Source: Mycobacterium sp. 852013-50091_SCH5140682 (lineage in GTDB: Bacteria > Actinomycetota > Actinomycetes > Mycobacteriales > Mycobacteriaceae). From it: a stretch of 64,000 bases of DNA. Each line of letters begins with the position of its first letter. Position 1 is the stretch's first letter. The translations under genes were made by a program, and so were the position numbers. The notes beneath the pieces are model-generated. The model was not told the DNA's origin and made no database searches. It saw nothing but the letters and a program-made list of their open reading frames with translations. Below, piece by piece: positions 55,068 to 64,000 of the stretch. The stretch spans positions 110,433 through 174,432 of the forward strand of contig NZ_LZTB01000018.1 in the NCBI RefSeq assembly GCF_001665685.1, read 5' to 3'.

Positions 55068-56276
55068 ATGACTGACAACGCCTACCTCGTCGGCCTGCGC
55101 CTGTCGGGCAGAAAGGTGGTCGTCGTCGGCGGCGGAACCGTCGCCCAGCGCCGACTGCCGCTGCTGATCGCCAACGGCGCCGATGTACACGTCATCGCCC
55201 GCGCCGCGACCCCGGCGGTGGAGGCCTTGGCTCAGGCCGACCCGGGCATCACCCTTGCGCTGCGCGACTATCAGTCCGGCGATCTCGACGGCGCCTGGTA
55301 CGTGATCGCGGCCACCGACGATCACGACGTCAACACCGCGATCTCCGACGAGGCTCAGCAGCGCCGCATCTTCTGCGTGCGCGCCGACATCGCCCGCGAG
55401 GGTTCAGCGGTGACCCCGGCCACCTTCGATTACGACGGACTGTCGGTGGGCGTATTGGCTGGGGGCGAACACCGTCGTTCGGCGGCCATCCGCTCGGCCA
55501 TCCATGAGGCGCTGCAGCGCGGCGTGATCACCGCCGAGGCGACCGGCGAGGCACCGAGCGGCGTGGCGCTGGTGGGCGGCGGCCCCGGCGATCCGGAACT
55601 GATCACGGTGCGCGGTCGGCGGTTGCTGGCCCGCGCCGACGTCGTCGTCGCCGACCGGCTGGCGCCACAGGATCTGCTCGCCGAACTGGGCCCGCACGTC
55701 GAGGTGATCGACGCGGCGAAGATCCCGTACGGGCGCGCGATGGCGCAGGACGCCATCAACCAGGTGCTCGTCGAGCGGGCCCGGGCCGGAAAGTTCGTGG
55801 TGCGGCTCAAGGGCGGTGACCCGTTCGTGTTCGCGCGGGGCTACGAAGAGGTGATCGCGTGCGCCGACGCCGGCATTCCGGTGACAGTCGTGCCGGGTGT
55901 GACAAGTGCCATAGCAGTTCCTGCGCTGGCCGGCGTTCCGGTCACCCACCGGGGCCTGACGCACGAATTTGTGGTGGTCAGCGGGCATGTTGCGCCCGGG
56001 CACCCGGAATCGTTAGTGAATTGGAATGCGCTGGCCCAGATGACCGGCACCATCGTGCTGCTGATGGCCGTCGAGCGCATCGAGTTGTTTGCCAAAGCTC
56101 TTCTCGACGGTGGACGACCTGCGGATACGCCTGTTCTGGTGGTGCAGCACGGAAGTACGGTGGCACAGCGGACGTTGCGGGCCACTCTCGGTGACGCGTC
56201 GGAAAAGATCCGCGAAGACGGCATCCGACCTCCCGCGATCATCGTGATCGGGGCCGTGGCGGGCTTCGCCGGTTAA
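55068..56276 (+). CDS. cysG: Siroheme synthase / uroporphyrin-III C-methyltransferase (CysG-type)
   Basis: A 402-residue fusion. The N-terminal ~150 residues are the precorrin-2 dehydrogenase/ferrochelatase module (VVVVGGGTVAQRRLPLLIANGADVHVIA). The C-terminal half is a SUMT: VALVGGGPGDPELITVRGRRLLARADVVVADRL, then KGGDPFVFARGYEE and VVPGVTSAIAVPALAGVPVTHRG. It makes precorrin-2 and siroheme, feeding both cobalamin and sulfite reduction. ATG 55068 has GAGGAGG at 55057-55063. It is close downstream of cobB. Its stop codon lies inside an inverted repeat (56268-56308). Confidence 0.93.
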   Translation: MTDNAYLVGLRLSGRKVVVVGGGTVAQRRLPLLIANGADVHVIARAATPAVEALAQADPGITLALRDYQSGDLDGAWYVIAATDDHDVNTAISDEAQQRRIFCVRADIAREGSAVTPATFDYDGLSVGVLAGGEHRRSAAIRSAIHEALQRGVITAEATGEAPSGVALVGGGPGDPELITVRGRRLLARADVVVADRLAPQDLLAELGPHVEVIDAAKIPYGRAMAQDAINQVLVERARAGKFVVRLKGGDPFVFARGYEEVIACADAGIPVTVVPGVTSAIAVPALAGVPVTHRGLTHEFVVVSGHVAPGHPESLVNWNALAQMTGTIVLLMAVERIELFAKALLDGGRPADTPVLVVQHGSTVAQRTLRATLGDASEKIREDGIRPPAIIVIGAVAGFAG

Positions 56277-56308
56277 AGGATTCTTAAGATTACTGTAAGG
56301 TAACCGGC
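56268..56308. promoter_or_regulatory. Inverted repeat spanning cysG stop and efpA start
   Basis: GCCGGTTA (56268-56275) and TAACCGGC (56301-56308) are perfect 8-bp arms around 25 A/T-rich bases containing CTTAAG and TTACTGTAA. The left arm overlaps the cysG stop and the right arm ends one base before the efpA ATG (56310). It could be an operator covering the efpA promoter or an mRNA hairpin controlling its start. Confidence 0.55.
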
Positions 56309-56309
56309 T

Positions 56310-57908
56310 ATGACGGCTCTCAATGACGCAGAGCGCGCAGCAATGGACCGCGATGCCGGGGAGGATCGGGTTTTGCCGATGTACCAGGCTGCAGGCAACG
56401 ACGGTGACCAGCGTGACGGGATCGCTTCACGGCTCCCGGCATGGGTCCCGTCGTGGGGTTTTCTGTCGGCGGTCATCGCCATCGCAGGCATGCAGCTGCT
56501 CGCCACCATGGACAGCACCGTCGCGATCGTCGCGCTCCCACGGATCCAGGACGAGCTCGGCCTGTCCGACGCCGGCCGCAGCTGGGTCATCACGGCCTAT
56601 GTGCTGACCTTCGGCGGTTTGATGCTGCTCGGCGGACGCCTCGGCGACACCATCGGCCGCAAGCGCACCTTCATCGTCGGTGTCGCGCTGTTCACCATCG
56701 CCTCCATCCTGTGCGGCAGCGCATGGAACGAGGCCACGATGGTGACCGCGCGGCTGCTGCAAGGCATCGGCGCGGCGATCGCATCGCCCACCGGCCTGGC
56801 GCTGGTGGCCACCACGTTCCCCAAGGGCCCGGCTCGCAACCTGGCCACCGCGGTGTTCGGCGCGATGACCGCCATCGGCTCGGTGATGGGTCTGGTGGTC
56901 GGCGGGGCGCTGACCGAGGTGTCCTGGCGGTGGGCCTTCATGGTCAACGTGCCGATCGGTCTGGTGATGCTCTACCTGGCCCGCACCGCCCTGCGCGAGA
57001 CCAACCGCGAGCGCATGAAGCTGGACGCGGCCGGTGCGCTGCTGGCCACCCTGGCCTGCACCGCGGCAGTGTTCGCGTTCACCCAGGGCCCTGAGCGCGG
57101 CTGGCTCTCGCCTGTCACGCTGGGTTCGGGTGCGGCCGCGGCGGTCTTCGGTCTGGCCTTCCTCATCGCCGAACGCAACGCGGAGAACCCCGTCGTCCCG
57201 TTCGATCTGTTCCACGAGCGCAACCGCGTCGCCACCTTCGCCGCGATCTTCCTGGCCGGCGGCGTGCTGTTCACCCTGACCGTGCTGATCGGCCTGTATG
57301 TGCAGGACATCCTCGGCTACAGCGCCCTGCACGCCGGTGTCGGGTTCATCCCGTTCGTGGTCGGCATGGGCATCGGCCTCGGCGTGGCCTCGCAGGCAGT
57401 GCGGTTCTTCTCACCGCGGGTGCTGGTCATCGCGGGCGGAATCCTGGTGCTCGGCGCGATGCTGTACGGCTCGACGCTGCACGCGGGCATCCCGTACTTC
57501 CCGAACCTGGTGGTTCCGATCACGATCGGCGGCATCGGTATCGGCATGATCGTGGTGCCGCTGACCCTGGCCGCCATCGCCGGGGTGGGCTTCGACAGGA
57601 TCGGTCCGGCATCGGCCATCGCGCTGATGCTGCAGAACCTGGGCGGCCCGCTGGTGTTGTCGGTGATCCAGGCCGTCATCACGTCGCGCACGCTGTACCT
57701 GGGCGGCACTACCGGCCCGGTCAAGAACATGAACCCTGCGCAGCTGGCCGCGCTGGACGCCGGCTATACCTACGGCCTGCTGTGGGTGGCTGCGGTGGCG
57801 GTCCTGGTCGGCGGGGCGGCCCTGTTTATCGGATACACCGCTGAGCAGGTGGCCCACGCGCAGGACGTCAAGGACGCGATGGACGCCGGCGAGCTCGACG
57901 TCGAATGA
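56310..57908 (+). CDS. efpA: MFS multidrug efflux pump EfpA
   Basis: A 532-residue DHA2-type (14-TM) major facilitator. MDSTVAIVALPRIQDELGLSDAGRSWVITAYVLTFGGLMLLGGRLGDTIGRKRTFIVG covers TM1-TM3 with the family's antiporter motif. The N-terminal ~45 residues are soluble and the C-terminus is acidic. It exports drugs or lipids and is the ortholog-position match for Rv2846c. ATG 56310 is immediately after the inverted repeat. Downstream it is almost abutted by a gene of the same orientation (57913), so they likely share a transcript. Confidence 0.92.
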   Translation: MTALNDAERAAMDRDAGEDRVLPMYQAAGNDGDQRDGIASRLPAWVPSWGFLSAVIAIAGMQLLATMDSTVAIVALPRIQDELGLSDAGRSWVITAYVLTFGGLMLLGGRLGDTIGRKRTFIVGVALFTIASILCGSAWNEATMVTARLLQGIGAAIASPTGLALVATTFPKGPARNLATAVFGAMTAIGSVMGLVVGGALTEVSWRWAFMVNVPIGLVMLYLARTALRETNRERMKLDAAGALLATLACTAAVFAFTQGPERGWLSPVTLGSGAAAAVFGLAFLIAERNAENPVVPFDLFHERNRVATFAAIFLAGGVLFTLTVLIGLYVQDILGYSALHAGVGFIPFVVGMGIGLGVASQAVRFFSPRVLVIAGGILVLGAMLYGSTLHAGIPYFPNLVVPITIGGIGIGMIVVPLTLAAIAGVGFDRIGPASAIALMLQNLGGPLVLSVIQAVITSRTLYLGGTTGPVKNMNPAQLAALDAGYTYGLLWVAAVAVLVGGAALFIGYTAEQVAHAQDVKDAMDAGELDVE

Positions 57909-57912
57909 CGCC

Positions 57913-58581
57913 GTGAGCCGTCCGACCCGTCAACAGATCTCCGACGCCGTCGGAGAAATGGGGTGGCGCCTGATTCTCGGGGCGGTCTACACGGAGGTGC
58001 TGACGCCGTCGATGGCCGACGCCGTGACCGCCGCGTCGCACGCAGTTGAAGCGGCCGGCTCCGATGCGTCGAACCATCTCACCGTCGACATCCGGGCCGA
58101 CCGGGCAGTGCTGCGGCTGCAGTGCACTCAAAACCGCTGGGTCACCGAGCGCGACATCGAGCTGGCAGCCGAGGTGTCGCGGGCACTGGCCGGCAGGGGG
58201 TTCGAGATGACCACCGGCGGGGCTGTGCAGGCCTTGGAGATCGCCATCGACGCGCTGGACATCGCTGCGGTGCGGCCCTTCTGGAAAGCCGTCACCGGAT
58301 ACGATGACGAGCTCGACTCGTCTGACCTCAACGCAGGCCTCGTCGACCCGTTCGGCCGTGGGCCGGCGATCTGGTTTCAACAGATGGATGCGCCGCGGCC
58401 CCAACGCAATCGGATCCACCTCGACATCGACGTCCCGCATGACGTGGCGCAAGCCCGGGTCGATGCGGCACTGGCCGCGGGTGGCACGCTGCTCAGCGAC
58501 CGCCAGGCTCCGCGCTTCTGGGTACTGGCCGACGCCGAGGGCAACGAGGCGTGCATCTGCACCTGGCAGGGCAGGGACTGA
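57913..58581 (+). CDS. Pterin-carbinolamine-dehydratase-like / VOC fusion
   Basis: A 222-residue protein in two parts. Residues ~1-100 ([79 protein letters not shown]) have the pattern of a pterin-4a-carbinolamine dehydratase. The H-H-P motif reads N-H-L and the T-H reads T-Q, so activity is doubtful. Residues ~110-222 are a VOC/glyoxalase-like module ([50 protein letters not shown]). GTG 57913 starts four bases after efpA. Its function is unknown; it is an arrangement common in actinobacteria. Confidence 0.75.
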   Translation: MSRPTRQQISDAVGEMGWRLILGAVYTEVLTPSMADAVTAASHAVEAAGSDASNHLTVDIRADRAVLRLQCTQNRWVTERDIELAAEVSRALAGRGFEMTTGGAVQALEIAIDALDIAAVRPFWKAVTGYDDELDSSDLNAGLVDPFGRGPAIWFQQMDAPRPQRNRIHLDIDVPHDVAQARVDAALAAGGTLLSDRQAPRFWVLADAEGNEACICTWQGRD

Positions 58582-58606
58582 GCACCACGCCTTAAGGTTG
58601 TCGCCT

Positions 58607-60364
58607 GTGATCACCCGTATGTCAGAGCTGTTTCTGCGCACCCTGCGCGACGACCCCGCCGATGCCGAGGTGCCCAGCCACAAACTGCTGATCCGGGCCG
58701 GATACGTACGCCCGGTCGGCCCCGGCATCTACAGCTGGCTGCCGCTGGGACTTCGGGTTCTGCGCCGGATCGAGAAGATCGTCCGCGACGAGATGAATGC
58801 CATCGGCGGCCAGGAGATCCTGTTGCCCGCCCTGCTGCCCCGCAGCCCGTATGAAACCACCAACCGGTGGACCGAATACGGCGACACCCTGTTCCGGCTG
58901 CAGGACCGCCGAGGCAACGACTATCTGCTCGGGCCCACCCACGAGGAGATCTTCACGCTGACGGTCAAGGGGGAGTACTCCTCCTACAAGGACTTCCCGG
59001 TCCTGCTGTACCAAATCCAGACCAAGTACCGCGACGAGGCCCGGCCGCGCGCGGGCATTCTGCGCGGCCGTGAGTTCGTGATGAAGGATTCGTACTCGTT
59101 CGACGTGGACGACGACGGGCTCAAGAACGCCTACCACGCCCACCGCGAGGCCTACCAGAAGATCTTCGGACGGCTGGGCGTGCGCTATGTGATCGTGTCG
59201 GCGGTGTCGGGCGCGATGGGCGGCAGTGCCTCCGAGGAGTTCCTGGCCGAAAGCGAAGTCGGTGAGGACACATTCGTGCGCTGCCTGGAATCCGGGTACG
59301 CCGCCAACGTCGAAGCCGTCGTCACGCGGGCCCCGGCGCCCCTGCCGATCGAGGGACAACCCCCGGCAGTGGTGTACGACACCCCCGACACCCCGACCAT
59401 CGCGACACTGGTCGACTGGGCCAATTCAGCAGGCCTGGAACAGTTCTCGGGCCGAGCGGTCACTGCGGCCGACACCTTGAAGAACCTTCTGCTCAAGACC
59501 CGCGAGCCCGGTGGCGACTGGGAGCTGCTCGCGGTGGGCGTGCCCGGCGACCGCGACATCGACGAGAAGCGGCTGGGCGCGGCCCTGGAGCCGGCTGAGT
59601 TCGCGCTGCTCGACGAGGCCGACTTCGCCAAGAACCCGTTCCTGGTCAAGGGATACGTCGGCCCGAAAGCCTTGCTGGAGAACGGTGTTCGCTACCTCGT
59701 CGACCCCAGGATCGTGGAGGGTACGGCCTGGATCACCGGCGCCGACGCGCCCAACAAGCACGTCGTCGGCCTGGTCGCCGGCCGCGACTTCACCCCGGAC
59801 GGCACCATCGAAGCCGCCGAGGTCCGCGACGGCGACCCGTCGCCCGACGGCGCAGGCGTGCTGACCTCGGCGCGAGGCATCGAGATCGGCCACATCTTCC
59901 AGTTGGGCCGCAAGTACGCCGACGCTTTCACCGCCGACGTGCTCGGTGAGGACGGCAAGCCGGTCCGGTTGACCATGGGTTCCTACGGCATCGGCGTGTC
60001 CCGCATGGTCGCCGTGATCGCCGAACAACAGCACGACGAGCTGGGGTTGCGCTGGCCCGCTTCGGTGGCCCCGTTCGACGTGCACGTCGTGGTGGCCAAC
60101 AAGGACGAGGCGGCCCGGGCGGGTGCCACGGAGCTGGTCGCCGGACTGGACCGGCTCGGCCACGAGGTACTCTTCGACGACCGCAAGGCCTCGCCAGGGG
60201 TCAAGTTCAAGGACGCCGAGTTGCTCGGCATGCCGTGGATCGTCGTGGTCGGCCGCGGCTGGGCCGACGGCACCGTGGAACTGCGTAACCGGTTGACGGG
60301 CGAGAACCGCGAAATCGCCGTGGACGACGCTGTCACGGAGATCTCGGCGGCGCTGGCCGGCTAA
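58607..60364 (+). CDS. proS: Prolyl-tRNA synthetase (long, bacterial type)
   Basis: A 585-residue class II synthetase that charges tRNA-Pro. Class II motif 2 is seen around [28 protein letters not shown] and motif 3 around [18 protein letters not shown]. Between them lies the INS (YbaK-like) editing domain (about residues 225-400), and the C-terminus is the anticodon domain. GTG 58607 sits nine bases after TAAGGT (58593-58598), a -10-like box, so it may be leaderless; ATG 58619 is the alternative. The gene stands between efpA/VOC and the convergent Rv2844-like pair. Confidence 0.94.
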   Translation: MITRMSELFLRTLRDDPADAEVPSHKLLIRAGYVRPVGPGIYSWLPLGLRVLRRIEKIVRDEMNAIGGQEILLPALLPRSPYETTNRWTEYGDTLFRLQDRRGNDYLLGPTHEEIFTLTVKGEYSSYKDFPVLLYQIQTKYRDEARPRAGILRGREFVMKDSYSFDVDDDGLKNAYHAHREAYQKIFGRLGVRYVIVSAVSGAMGGSASEEFLAESEVGEDTFVRCLESGYAANVEAVVTRAPAPLPIEGQPPAVVYDTPDTPTIATLVDWANSAGLEQFSGRAVTAADTLKNLLLKTREPGGDWELLAVGVPGDRDIDEKRLGAALEPAEFALLDEADFAKNPFLVKGYVGPKALLENGVRYLVDPRIVEGTAWITGADAPNKHVVGLVAGRDFTPDGTIEAAEVRDGDPSPDGAGVLTSARGIEIGHIFQLGRKYADAFTADVLGEDGKPVRLTMGSYGIGVSRMVAVIAEQQHDELGLRWPASVAPFDVHVVVANKDEAARAGATELVAGLDRLGHEVLFDDRKASPGVKFKDAELLGMPWIVVVGRGWADGTVELRNRLTGENREIAVDDAVTEISAALAG

Positions 60365-60412
60365 CGCGCACGCGAGGAGCAATAGCAGCCGCGCGCCCGC
60401 GGCGGCACCGGG

Positions 60413-60895
60413 TCAGCTGGACTCGGTGCCGCCCGGGAAGGCGACGGTCACCGGCCAGGCATTGAGCTGGGCGCGCCATTTCGCGGCGGTCACCGCCGAC
60501 TGCGTCAGGGCTGTCACCGCGAAGGCGCGGTCACTGTCGGTGGTGGCCTGCTCGAGCACGGCGCGCCAGGCCACGGCGGCGTCCTGTTCCATGCGAACGG
60601 CGAGGTTCGCCGCGTCGGTGGGGTTGGCGACCGGTATCGGCACCTGATATCCGGCCGCCGGCAGCGGCGGAGACACCGACCGGGCGCCCAGCATGGCGAT
60701 CGCGGCTTCGCGGCGATCGCGATGCTCGGCCATGGCGGCCGCCACCAGCGCGTTGTCGTCTGGCGTGGAGTGCGCGGAGACCAAGCCGTAGCCGTAGACG
60801 ATGCCGTGCTCGGCGGCGACGGCGTCGAACAGGGCACGGTCGGCCGGATCGGCCGGGCGCGCAGGTCCCGAAGGTGGCGGTTCGGTGGTCGTCAT
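60413..60895 (-). CDS. DUF4439 ferritin-like protein (Rv2844-like)
   Basis: A 160-residue all-helical protein with a ferritin-like four-helix layout: ALFDAVAAEHGIVYGYGLVSAH, DDNALVAAAMAEHRDRREAAIAML, ANLAVRMEQDAAVAWRAVLEQAT and ALTQSAVTAAKWRAQL. E-x-x-H pairs (AEHG, AEHR) could bind iron, but the set is incomplete. It begins at ATG 60895 and overlaps the upstream lipoprotein gene by four bases (ATGA). Both are convergent with proS. The function is not known. Confidence 0.78.
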   Translation of the reverse strand: MTTTEPPPSGPARPADPADRALFDAVAAEHGIVYGYGLVSAHSTPDDNALVAAAMAEHRDRREAAIAMLGARSVSPPLPAAGYQVPIPVANPTDAANLAVRMEQDAAVAWRAVLEQATTDSDRAFAVTALTQSAVTAAKWRAQLNAWPVTVAFPGGTESS

Positions 60896-61425
60896 TGCGC
60901 ACCGCCCAGCGCGACGGTGTAGGCAGCAACGCACGCCGCGGCGATCGACCCAACCAGCCCGGCGCGGTACCCGGAGAGCCGCGCGGCCAGCGTCGTGGCC
61001 TCCTGCCCGGACTGCTTGAGCGCATTGATCACATCGGCCACCGTCGGAGCGGGTGCCGGAGCGCCCGACGCGGGTGTCGTCGTGGTGGACGACGCCGACG
61101 CCGACGGCTGCGCGGTCGGTGCCTTGGTCCCGGCCATCCGAACCAGTTCGTCGGTCAGCGCCTGGGCATGCGCCGAGCGTTCGGATGCCACGGTCGTCAA
61201 GGCCCGCGCCTGCGCGGACTGCGCAGGTTGGGTGGCCGCGGCGGCGGAGGCCAGCTTGCTGTCGGCGCGGGCCCGGTCCAGCTGAGCGGCCAGATCCGCG
61301 AGGTCGGGCGATGGTGGAGGGTCTGCGCAGCCGGCGGCAGCGACGCCAAGCACGGCCAGGGCGGCGGCCGAGACCAATGCCCGCCGCCGGCTGATTTTCG
61401 GTAGGGCGCTCGGCACGAGCAACAT
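60892..61425 (-). CDS. Tat-exported lipoprotein (Rv2843-like)
   Basis: A 177-residue protein. The signal has a twin-arginine-like core S-R-R-R-A-L, a hydrophobic stretch and a lipobox AAAGC with Cys33 as the lipidation site. The mature part is helical, Ala/Gln-rich with [24 protein letters not shown], and holds a Ser/Thr/Pro-rich linker ([20 protein letters not shown]). A hydrophobic C-terminal segment ([24 protein letters not shown]) may insert in the membrane. ATG 61425 is chosen because upstream Met codons precede no signal-like sequence. It is coupled to the DUF4439 gene and divergent from rimP. Confidence 0.78.
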   Translation of the reverse strand: MLLVPSALPKISRRRALVSAAALAVLGVAAAGCADPPPSPDLADLAAQLDRARADSKLASAAAATQPAQSAQARALTTVASERSAHAQALTDELVRMAGTKAPTAQPSASASSTTTTPASGAPAPAPTVADVINALKQSGQEATTLAARLSGYRAGLVGSIAAACVAAYTVALGGAQ

Positions 61426-61616
61426 CCTGCCATTGCCTCGCGCCGCCGCGGCACAGCGCCGAGGGTGTGGTCCCGGACGGGACATTCGCCGTCCACCGCC
61501 CTTGGTTCGCCCGTTGCGGCCATGGCCCTGGCGTATCGTGGAAAGTCGATTCCGGGGGGCCTGCCAGGGCTTCGGCCCGGAATCTCGTCCGGACAACTCA
61601 AGATGAGGAGCTCGCC

Positions 61617-62159
61617 GTGGCACCGGATCCGAAGTTGCGGTCTGCGGATTTGCCGTCGCAGAAGCAGGTGATCGAGCTACTGGACGGCGAATTCGCGCGC
61701 GCTGGATACGAGATCGACCAGGTTGTCGTCGACGCTGCCGCGCGCCCGCCCCGCATCACGATCGTGGCCGACGGCGACGACGGCCTCGACCTCGACGCTG
61801 TCGCGCAGCTGTCCAGGACTGCCTCGGAGTTGCTGGATCAGCTCGACCGGACCGGCGACGCGCCGTATGTGCTGGAAGTCACCTCGCCTGGTGTGGACCG
61901 GCCGCTGACCGAGCACAAGCACTTCCGTCGGGCCCGCGGTCGCAAGGTGGAGCTGACCCTCGCCGACGGTACCCAGCTGACCGGACGGGTCGGGCCGAGC
62001 GATACCGAGTCGGTCGAGATCGTCGTCAGGGATGGGCGAGATTTCGCCGTGCGTCGCTTCGAGCTGGCCGATGTTGTCAAAGCGGTTGTCCAAGTGGAGT
62101 TTTCACCGCCAAGCCCGCGCGAGTTGGAGTTGGCCGGAGAAACCGGGAAGGGGGCCTGA
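61617..62159 (+). CDS. rimP: Ribosome maturation factor RimP
   Basis: A 180-residue RimP, needed for 30S ribosomal subunit maturation. The pattern [57 protein letters not shown] and [30 protein letters not shown] is the family core. GTG 61617 follows GAGGAG by six bases. The 5' region 61426-61616 (191 bases) is shared with the divergent lipoprotein; TATCGT at 61534-61539 is a possible -10. It heads the conserved rimP-nusA-ylxR-infB operon. Confidence 0.93.
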   Translation: MAPDPKLRSADLPSQKQVIELLDGEFARAGYEIDQVVVDAAARPPRITIVADGDDGLDLDAVAQLSRTASELLDQLDRTGDAPYVLEVTSPGVDRPLTEHKHFRRARGRKVELTLADGTQLTGRVGPSDTESVEIVVRDGRDFAVRRFELADVVKAVVQVEFSPPSPRELELAGETGKGA

Positions 62160-62161
62160 GC

Positions 62162-63193
62162 ATGAACATAGATATGGCGGCGCTGCATGCCATCGAAGCC
62201 GACAAAGGCATCACGGTCGATGTGGTCGTGGACACCATCAAATCGGCCCTACTGACCGCCTACCGGCACACCGACGGTCACGAACCCGACGCGTACATCG
62301 ACATCGACCGGAAAACCGGTGCCGTCAAGGTCATGGCCCGCCAGACCGATGCGGACGGCAACGTCATCCACGAATGGGACGACACGCCCGAGGGGTTCGG
62401 CCGAATCGCGGCCACCACCGCGCGTCAGGTGATCCTGCAACGGCTGCGCGACGCGGAGAACGAGAAGACCTACGGCGAATTCTCGGCCCACGAGGGCGAC
62501 ATCGTCGCAGGTGTCATCCAGCGTGACGCACGGGCCAACGCCCGCGGGCTGGTTGTGGTGCGGATCGGCAGCGAGACCAAGGGCTCCGAAGGCGTGATCC
62601 CCGCGGCCGAGCAGGTGCCGGGGGAGCGCTACGAGCACGGCGACCGGCTCCGCTGCTACGTCGTCGGCGTCACCCGCGGCGCCCGGGAACCGCTGATCAC
62701 GCTGTCGCGCACCCATCCCAACCTCGTGCGCAAACTGTTCTCGCTCGAGGTGCCCGAGATTGCCGACGGATCGGTGGAGATCGTCGCGGTGGCTCGCGAG
62801 GCCGGCCATCGGTCCAAGATCGCTGTCGCGTCGCGGGTACCGGGTCTCAACGCCAAGGGCGCCTGCATCGGACCTATGGGCCAGCGTGTTCGCAACGTCA
62901 TGAGCGAGCTGTCCGGCGAGAAGATCGACATCATCGACTTCGACGACGACCCGGCCCGATTCGTCGCCAACGCCCTCTCGCCGGCCAAGGTCGTGTCGGT
63001 GTCGGTGATCGACGAGGCAGCCCGCGCCGCGCGGGTCGTCGTGCCAGATTTCCAGCTGTCTCTGGCCATCGGCAAGGAGGGGCAAAATGCCAGGCTGGCG
63101 GCCCGATTGACGGGATGGCGCATCGACATCCGCAGCGACGCCGCCCCGCAACCCGACTCCGACCCTGCGCCGCGGGCAGTGCCTGAGCGCTAG
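62162..63193 (+). CDS. nusA: Transcription termination/antitermination factor NusA
   Basis: A 343-residue NusA of the short actinobacterial type. The N-terminal RNA-polymerase-binding domain ([30 protein letters not shown]) is followed by S1 and two KH domains. [25 protein letters not shown] is the first KH loop and [27 protein letters not shown] the second. The C-terminal acidic repeats of some NusA proteins are absent, as usual here. ATG 62162 starts two bases after the rimP stop. Confidence 0.94.
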   Translation: MNIDMAALHAIEADKGITVDVVVDTIKSALLTAYRHTDGHEPDAYIDIDRKTGAVKVMARQTDADGNVIHEWDDTPEGFGRIAATTARQVILQRLRDAENEKTYGEFSAHEGDIVAGVIQRDARANARGLVVVRIGSETKGSEGVIPAAEQVPGERYEHGDRLRCYVVGVTRGAREPLITLSRTHPNLVRKLFSLEVPEIADGSVEIVAVAREAGHRSKIAVASRVPGLNAKGACIGPMGQRVRNVMSELSGEKIDIIDFDDDPARFVANALSPAKVVSVSVIDEAARAARVVVPDFQLSLAIGKEGQNARLAARLTGWRIDIRSDAAPQPDSDPAPRAVPER

Positions 63194-63241
63194 GACCGGT
63201 AGTCGGTTCGGAGCACAGCCCGCGGGGCGGTAGACTCAGCC

Positions 63242-63613
63242 GTGATCCAGCGCGAGTCTCCGGCCTCCACGCGTCAACGCAACCCCGGCAGTTCTGTCGG
63301 ACCGGTGCGGACATGCGTCGGGTGCCGGAAACGAGAGTTGGCCAACGAATTGTTTCGTGTGGTCGCGGTGATGGACGGGAATGGGCAGTGTGCCATTACC
63401 GTTGACACAACGACCAGCCTGCCCGGGCGTGGTGCTTGGTTGCATCCCGACCGACAGTGCGTACAGGTGGCAATCCAGCGGCGGGCATTCGTACGAGCGT
63501 TGCGCATCGCCGGTTCACCGGACACCTCCGCGGTGGTCGAGTTTGTCGAAGAGTTGTCAGCCTCGACCGCCCGCTCAGAAGAACAGGTAGCGAAGAACAT
63601 GAGCACACCGTGA
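63242..63613 (+). CDS. ylxR: YlxR (DUF448) RNA-binding protein
   Basis: A 123-residue protein. The DUF448 core has RTCVGCRKRELANELFRVVAVMDG and LPGRGAWLHPDRQCVQVAIQRRAFVRALR, the R-T-C-x-x-C and G-R-G-A-W motifs. YlxR binds structured RNA and occurs between nusA and infB in many bacteria. GTG 63242 lies 48 bases after nusA. The C-terminus is acidic then Ser-rich. The gap 63614-63691 before infB holds nothing else. Confidence 0.9.
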   Translation: MIQRESPASTRQRNPGSSVGPVRTCVGCRKRELANELFRVVAVMDGNGQCAITVDTTTSLPGRGAWLHPDRQCVQVAIQRRAFVRALRIAGSPDTSAVVEFVEELSASTARSEEQVAKNMSTP

Positions 63614-63691
63614 AGTCCCGATGACCATGCGTCATAGCTAACCCGAGGCGCGGCGCCTACCACCGCTGTCGCCTCTAGATGAGGAGAAGTA

Positions 63692-64000
<309 letters not shown>

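Noticed and set aside
50900..56300. Cobalamin riboswitch near the cob genes
   Set aside because: I saw no B12-box-like conserved stretch in the short gaps between chelatase, cobO, cobB and cysG.

Overview
The window is high-GC actinobacterial chromosome from a Mycobacterium/Mycolicibacterium-like organism. Gene order from about 21.4 kb to the right end follows the block I know from M. tuberculosis as Rv2870c to Rv2839c: dxr, rip1, ispG, GNAT, penicillin-binding lipoprotein, DUF1707, map, cobQ, glnA4, amidotransferase, aldC, SDR, nicT, mtr, hydrolase, mqo, GNAT, Mg-chelatase-like, cobO, cobB, cysG, efpA, proS, Rv2844, Rv2843, rimP, nusA, ylxR, infB. GTG/TTG starts, 4-nt ATGA overlaps, a mycothione reductase and an F420 (Ddn-type) protein fit this assignment. 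The synteny is from memory, not from a search.

Layout. 1-3.4 kb: the 5' part of a glgC-like gene (-), divergent from a sugar porter and a PfkB sugar kinase. 3.4-12.8 kb: an accessory catabolic cluster with two P450s, a thioesterase-fold protein, an SMP-30 lactonase-like protein, zinc ADH, HpcH/HpaI aldolase, SDR, Baeyer-Villiger-type monooxygenase and HSL-type esterase. Together these could hydroxylate, oxidise, Baeyer-Villiger-oxidise and hydrolyse a ketone or cyclic substrate. 12.9-19.6 kb: MinD-like ATPase, SRPBCC, DUF427, DUF2631, photolyase, an RHH-like regulator with a DUF4097 protein, and a Ddn-like protein. 19.6-21.4 kb: NmrA-type reductase divergent from a SigJ/ECF41-like sigma factor, with two back-to-back promoter-like sites. 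21.5-31.7 kb: MEP-pathway and site-2-protease genes, cell-wall PBP, methionine aminopeptidase and cobyric acid synthase. 32.3-36.0 kb: a two-gene N-acetylglutaminylglutamine amide (osmolyte) operon. 36-42.9 kb: a permease and a glutamate-conjugation catabolic operon (polyamine, GABA or ethanolamine type) with a FadR-type regulator. 42.9-44.9 kb: an orphan 642-residue gene of unknown function. 45-46.4 kb: ArsR regulator and Ni/Co transporter. 46.4-56.3 kb: mycothione reductase, Mqo and a cobalamin/siroheme set (chelatase, cobO, cobB, cysG). 56.3-64 kb: efpA, proS and the rimP-nusA-ylxR-infB transcription/translation operon.

The last 75 bases are almost pure G and look like a sequencing or contig-end artefact inside infB. 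I saw no rRNA, tRNA, CRISPR array, insertion sequence or prophage. The signals most worth following are a 30-bp bipartite motif found three times (two next to P450 genes), paired ECF41-type promoters that would give leaderless transcripts, a probable CTG start codon in a translationally coupled SDR gene, long palindromes with a shared end sequence, and the orphan winged-helix gene.
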